DNA of 64,000 nt, taken from assembly GCA_963693285.1 (NCBI GenBank), contig OY848922.1, positions 6,684,923 through 6,748,922 on the forward strand, written 5' to 3'. Position numbers and translations under genes: made by a program. Positions 61,536 through 64,000 of this stretch are shown one piece after another. The notes below the pieces were generated by a model that searched no databases, had not been told where the DNA came from, and worked only from the letters and a program-made list of their open reading frames with translations. Positions within the stretch are counted from its first letter, which is position 1; every line of letters begins with the position of its first letter. This DNA is from Xestospongia muta. Taxonomy: Eukaryota > Porifera > Demospongiae > Haplosclerida > Petrosiidae.

Positions 61536-61889
61536 TCATGTAAAACTATACATATACAGAGCTATGACTTGATGAAAGCAGTCTTAGGTTAACTGGTACA
61601 TGTGAATTTCAAGTACATAACTGAAGTCATTATGTCAGAATGCATACTTACAAGTAATCATAAATAACACAAAAAAAGTTGTTTTTCGTGAATCATGTAT
61701 AAATACATCTACCCTGTGATTTAAAATGTCTTAATATTTATATTTTTAAGTGTATTACTTTTGTTTCGTAAATAATGCAAGTATTCTCACTTTAATAATT
61801 ACTGTCATATCTGCTCCTTGCTCTAATAACAACTCAGCTACATTGAGATGTCCCTCCATAAATGCTAACATCAATGGAGTATTCCCAAC
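38494..61889 (-). CDS. Gene D: ankyrin-ROC-COR-Death-Death protein, 18 exons visible, 5' end outside window
   Basis: Exons in order: 61791-61889, 59665-59763, 59068-59166, 55264-55362, 53024-53122, 49689-49787, 49092-49190, 45372-45470 (eight 99-nt ankyrin exons, phase 0); 43247-43319 (last ankyrin, phase 1); 40919-42768 (ROC-COR); 40360-40804; 40255-40299; 40017-40202; 39705-39959 (Death 1); 39398-39466; 39050-39106; 38885-38947; 38494-38774 (Death 2, stop TGA). Every junction is GT-AG and the frame stays open throughout. The domain order resembles DAPK-type ROCO proteins without the kinase: ankyrin repeats bind partners, ROC-COR is a GTPase switch, and Death domains recruit other Death proteins. 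No signal peptide or membrane segment is seen, so it is probably cytosolic. The start exon lies beyond 64000 or was not recognised. Function is inferred from domains only. Confidence 0.85.
38885..39466 (-). CDS. Gene D linker exons (38885-38947, 39050-39106, 39398-39466)
   Basis: Three small phase-1 exons of 63, 57 and 69 nt encode a polar linker between the two Death domains: DTTGATSQVIAKNVDLERNT, DKDHLNKDHSLASQKVVTL, DITDSGLLVQHEKNVCVPVN. All begin after AG with an A(C) that completes a GAC/GAA codon. Gene C has counterparts of the latter two. Confidence 0.75.
39705..39959 (-). CDS. Gene D exon: Death domain 1
   Basis: 255 nt. Reads ECHLVALIRFAKEIEDWEML, GVYLGIKN, then ARKDMLMTWLDGGIATRAKF and ALKDMGHLDIAQKIES. 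DW..LG and a C-terminal A..L..MG...IA fit a Death domain. The 57-nt intron before it (39960-40016) is itself open in frame, so an unspliced reading would also be translatable. Confidence 0.85.
40017..40202 (-). CDS. Gene D exon of unknown fold before Death 1
   Basis: 186 nt, phase 1 both sides. Reads VDGPAPKINNVMSVKLGRDD, then YTEYHIVFNNIIVSINFTSL; predicted beta-rich. No domain recognised. Absent from gene C. Confidence 0.7.
40255..40299 (-). CDS. Gene D 45-nt microexon
   Basis: Acceptor TACAG, donor GTATGT. Encodes DPCSVISGGKLTDLIG in phase 1. It can be skipped without changing frame. Confidence 0.6.
40360..40804 (-). CDS. Gene D conserved module exon (148 residues)
   Basis: 445 nt, phase 0 to 1. 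Starts GVCPAVVVALVDRTERPQFD and contains SVLLVDRFYWIEVYYNG and later Cys/His-containing segments (TVPCKQEH). The exact length match to gene C (34766-35210) and clear similarity show it is a constrained domain; I cannot name it. Confidence 0.85.
40919..42768 (-). CDS. Gene D ROC-COR exon
   Basis: 1850 nt, open throughout. Counting from MRLVLMG (42712): P-loop GPPCVGKT at 7-14; an Asp/Ser/Thr-rich insert to about 225; G3 LDSGGQ at 233-238; G4-like GTYYDK at 323-328, a T..D form as in ROC domains; COR from about 370 (RWYMFELRLKEEASQEDHGI, LHTMALFLYFPIVLRNVIFT, NPQYLLDMLSALIRVSFVD). ROC binds and hydrolyses GTP; COR mediates dimerisation. The insert of roughly 200 residues between G1 and G3 is unusual. 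Confidence 0.9.
43247..43319 (-). CDS. Gene D last ankyrin exon
   Basis: 73 nt, DGRTPAELAQSRGYRNTAKL then IIDE, phase 1. It passes into ALQRLFKRGLHNGNVRLTN at the start of the ROC exon. Confidence 0.82.
43320..45371. other. Gene D intron; left boundary of the large duplication at about 43914
   Basis: No exon seen. From AACGCCCACACAATTAAA (43915) onward the sequence matches 53779 onward. Confidence 0.6.
45372..45470 (-). CDS. Gene D ankyrin exon alpha, copy 1
   Basis: 99 nt, YGQTILHWTARNNHPEIIKM then LISNGADITVVDK. Its partner is 55264-55362. Confidence 0.85.
45690..46335 (+). pseudogene. Gypsy-type gag fossil, copy 1
   Basis: Broken frames recall a Ty3/gypsy Gag: NETLAVLCSVRGPLMHKLIK near 45820-45880, GEAVATFIAELRQLYKFCEY near 46030-46090, DILRDRLMGGI, and a zinc-knuckle remnant near 46265-46340. 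Several stops and frameshifts; no LTRs found. It is similar in layout to, but strongly diverged from, the intact element at 25.05 kb, and antisense to gene D. Confidence 0.75.
46336..49091. other. Gene D intron between gag fossil and ankyrin exon beta
   Basis: No exon seen. A segment with a 16-C homopolymer (47703-47718) and GGGGGCTAAGCTCCCC near 47750 is present here and near 57700, but about 105 bp of it is missing from the third copy near 51935. Confidence 0.55.
49092..49190 (-). CDS. Gene D ankyrin exon beta, copy 1
   Basis: 99 nt, AGRTALQIAATYNHPEIIKI then LITNGADITVVDK. It appears identical to 59068-59166. Confidence 0.85.
49689..49787 (-). CDS. Gene D ankyrin exon gamma, copy 1
   Basis: 99 nt, DVNTPLMLACQSGYLKVAEL then LLKKGANASVINK. 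It appears identical to 59665-59763. Confidence 0.85.
51240..53460. repeat. Third, partial copy of the array segment (like 47.03-49.5 kb)
   Basis: Begins abruptly after ATCTGTATTTA at 51239 and follows the 47.03-49.5 kb sequence with scattered differences and deletions (about 105 bp near 51935; most of 48400-48620 missing near 52570). It includes ankyrin exon 53024. It ends in a stub near 53480-53570 that repeats the CAAGACTATAGTTCAAGC segment again. Confidence 0.85.
53024..53122 (-). CDS. Gene D ankyrin exon beta, variant copy
   Basis: 99 nt, DGRTALHIAATNNHPEIIKI then LITNGADITVVDK. It keeps the canonical DGRTALHIAA consensus that the other beta copies have changed. Confidence 0.85.
55264..55362 (-). 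CDS. Gene D ankyrin exon alpha, copy 2
   Basis: 99 nt, YGQTILHWAARNNHPEIVKM then LIANGADITVVDK. A few residues differ from copy 1 (T/A, I/V, S/A). Confidence 0.85.
55582..56226 (+). pseudogene. Gypsy-type gag fossil, copy 2
   Basis: Same fossil as 45690-46335, sharing nearly all of its stops, so the insertion and its decay came before the duplication. Confidence 0.75.
59068..59166 (-). CDS. Gene D ankyrin exon beta, copy 2
   Basis: 99 nt, no difference seen from 49092-49190. Confidence 0.85.
59665..59763 (-). CDS. Gene D ankyrin exon gamma, copy 2
   Basis: 99 nt, no difference seen from 49689-49787. Donor GTGAGT. Confidence 0.85.
61471..61533. repeat. (TA)n microsatellite
   Basis: About 60 nt of mostly alternating TA. 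Confidence 0.9.
61791..61889 (-). CDS. Gene D ankyrin exon gamma-like, outermost visible
   Basis: 99 nt, VGNTPLMLAFMEGHLNVAEL then LLEQGADMTVIIK. It is diverged from the gamma copies, so it represents an older duplication. Acceptor TAG, donor GTGAGA. Confidence 0.83.
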
Positions 61890-64000
61890 CTAAAGAATCA
61901 TAATTATTATGTAAAATTGGCTTAGTTAAGAGAAGCATTGCATGTAATATTGATGATAAATGTGATTCTATCTTTCAGATTTTAACATAGTTTAAGTAGT
62001 ACATGACAAATGTCTTTCAATAAAGATTCATATCACAAAGGAATTAAAGAAGTTGACATTTTTTTGTAAATTTTATTGCATTGCAGTATGGTGAATAGTC
62101 ACATGATTTCAATAACCTCAAGTTATGAAGTATTGTTACTAACTGTATACAATAACTTCACACATGCACTAAAGCAAAATAACCATTACTGTGCATACTA
62201 ATTAAACAAAATCAGAGAAGTAATTGAATTGCAAAGAAGCATAAAAATTGATGCTAGGTGTTGAGGTTATTATCAACCAATACAAATTAATATTAATGAC
62301 AAGGATGGCAATTACATTTCACAAACTTCTTTTAAAGAAGATCATTCATTTGCATATCAATTTTTAAGATACTACTATTAGAGATTTTACAATAAAATAA
62401 GTAACTAAATGAGAGCTTGCTGAAGTTTATTGATTACAGAAGAAATACTTTATTTGAATGAATGTAGAATAATTCATAAGTATATGTTTTCTATAACACT
62501 TTTTATGGTCAGATAGACCATTTTAGAAATTAAATCAAAGTGGTCATGATCAGGATCTTATTTAATTTAAATTTATTTTTGATATCAAAAGTCACACACA
62601 ACAACAAAGTAAAAAAATACAAAATATACATGATCAACAAATAGTTAGTGCTTAATATTGTTGCATAATTTTTGTATTAGAAAGTAATATTACTGTACTT
62701 CCTAGACACCAAATTGTATGTTTTAACTAAATATAGCTGCACTTTTAACTAAAAATGTAGATTTGTTTCTTAATTGTAAGCATGTAAAATTAATGTGAAT
62801 AAAATGCCGGAGTCTTTTGTTTTTGCATATAACAAACAAGCACACATAAACAATGCACATTTTATAATGGTAAAGTATGATGAATCCTTAAAATACTGTT
62901 TATTCAAACATCCACCTCTCTTTTATACTTTCTGTAGTCATGATTATAATTATTTTATATATATATGCATCAGTCATGTGTCGTTGTCAAGATAGTACAA
63001 ATATTATCCAGTTAAGTTCCTATGTATTTACTATATAATGTGCTGTAGACTTAATATATGAGATTTACTAAACTTTAAAAAAAAACAATATTTATAACAT
63101 AGTAAGTATTAATACAATTGTGTTATTGAACCTCTGCTAGTTTTAGGATTAGAAAGTGTACATCAGATATAAGGAGGTGGAATGTCAATACTATAGTTAC
63201 ATTATTGAGCCATTATAGACAAGACTAACATGACAAAATGAAACATTTTATCTAATTATTGCTGTACTAAGGTCAAGGTACTGAATAAAGTTGTGTATTA
63301 CATTTTATTGTACATGTTTACTGAATAATGTAAAATGAGAAAGCAATTCTATTAGTGTATGCTGGAAAGACATACAATAAATTTACATTGCTACACAAGC
63401 TATAACAGTCTGTCAAATTAGATTATATGTCACTTAATTTTTTTATATTTCAATTATACATTGTATTAATTTATAAAACAGAGTATTGGCTTAGAAAAAA
63501 ATTGTAAAAATTATTACCATAGCAATGTAAATAGTCAGATATGGCACTATATTATATCATTTCTTATTAATTGTATTCTTAGTGATGTAGGATAAAAGGA
63601 GGATATGACAATTATTATAATTGAACATTAGTACAAGGATTAAATGAATAGATAGGAATTTTTTGGTGATAGTGTGCATGTGTATAAAGTCTACAGTACA
63701 TGGAGAGTATTAGGAAAACATTTCTCTATGTATACATAGATTCAGCTGAGACCATTATCAATTATCTGCACTGATGTCTTTGGTCTACACGAGGATCACC
63801 CTGTAATGATGTGGTCTTATGCACAATTATCCTATAGCTACGTGGTCTATTGCATAATTGTCATATAGCCTTGGTCTATTGCAAACTTGCCCTATACAGC
63901 TATATGGTTGTAGTGACTGCTTATGACTATTATTATTATTGTTTATTATGTGGAACCCACAAGAGATTGTATTAAATTGTGTATGTAGACTGAAAATGTT
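61890..64000. other. Upstream intron or 5' region of gene D; no exon recognised
   Basis: AT-rich. Short similarities to the array introns (for example near 62460 and 63300-63590) suggest further old copies of the same intron units, but no ankyrin exon or start exon was found. Confidence 0.45.

Noticed and set aside
1..64000. tRNA or rRNA genes
   Set aside because: No cloverleaf-like segment or rRNA core sequence was recognised by eye; a dedicated scan was not possible.

Overview
This is an animal genome window: AT-rich, with split genes and many very short introns (about 57-120 nt). The content is a family of ankyrin-repeat / ROC GTPase / COR / Death-domain proteins plus animal-type mobile elements. 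The gene architecture, intron size and base composition suggest a sponge (a demosponge such as Amphimedon). That attribution is inference from content, not a database match.

Layout. All host genes of the main family lie on the minus strand. Gene A (ATG at 8226, running left and off the window past 423) shows only its start exon and three ankyrin exons. A complete hAT-type DNA transposon (2352-5229) sits in one of its introns. From about 9 to 22 kb there is no clear host gene. This stretch holds a diverged segmental duplication (about 10.04-11.65 kb against 17.02-19.85 kb). The second copy is interrupted by a decayed THAP-type DNA transposon (17411-18617) whose empty target site survives in the first copy. 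Gene B (about 22.0-30.6 kb) is a broken ANK-ROC-COR paralogue: one frameshift, a damaged splice acceptor and no 3' exons. A Ty3/gypsy LTR retrotransposon (25051-29497) with two identical LTRs lies between its two ankyrin exons. Gene C (33.66-37.27 kb) is a compact ROC-COR-Death paralogue with two frameshifts and only one ankyrin cap exon. Gene D (38.49 kb to beyond 61.89 kb) is the intact member: 18 visible exons encode at least nine ankyrin units, ROC, COR, a 148-residue conserved module and two Death domains.

The right third (43.9-61.9 kb) is the ankyrin exon array of gene D. Each ankyrin repeat is one 99-nt phase-0 exon in a sea of intron. The array has grown by duplication: a segment of about 7.3 kb (43.91-51.24 kb) recurs at 53.78-61.22 kb, and about 3.5 kb of it is nearly identical. 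A third partial copy lies at 51.24-53.46 kb. A decayed gag fossil was carried along in the duplication.

How it fits together. The family resembles DAPK/ROCO proteins without a kinase: ankyrin repeats for ligand or partner binding, a ROC-COR GTPase switch, and Death domains for homotypic signalling. One intact gene, two broken tandem paralogues and a Death-domain relic between them indicate birth-and-death evolution, as is usual for receptor-like or immune-type families. A role in immunity or cell death is inference.
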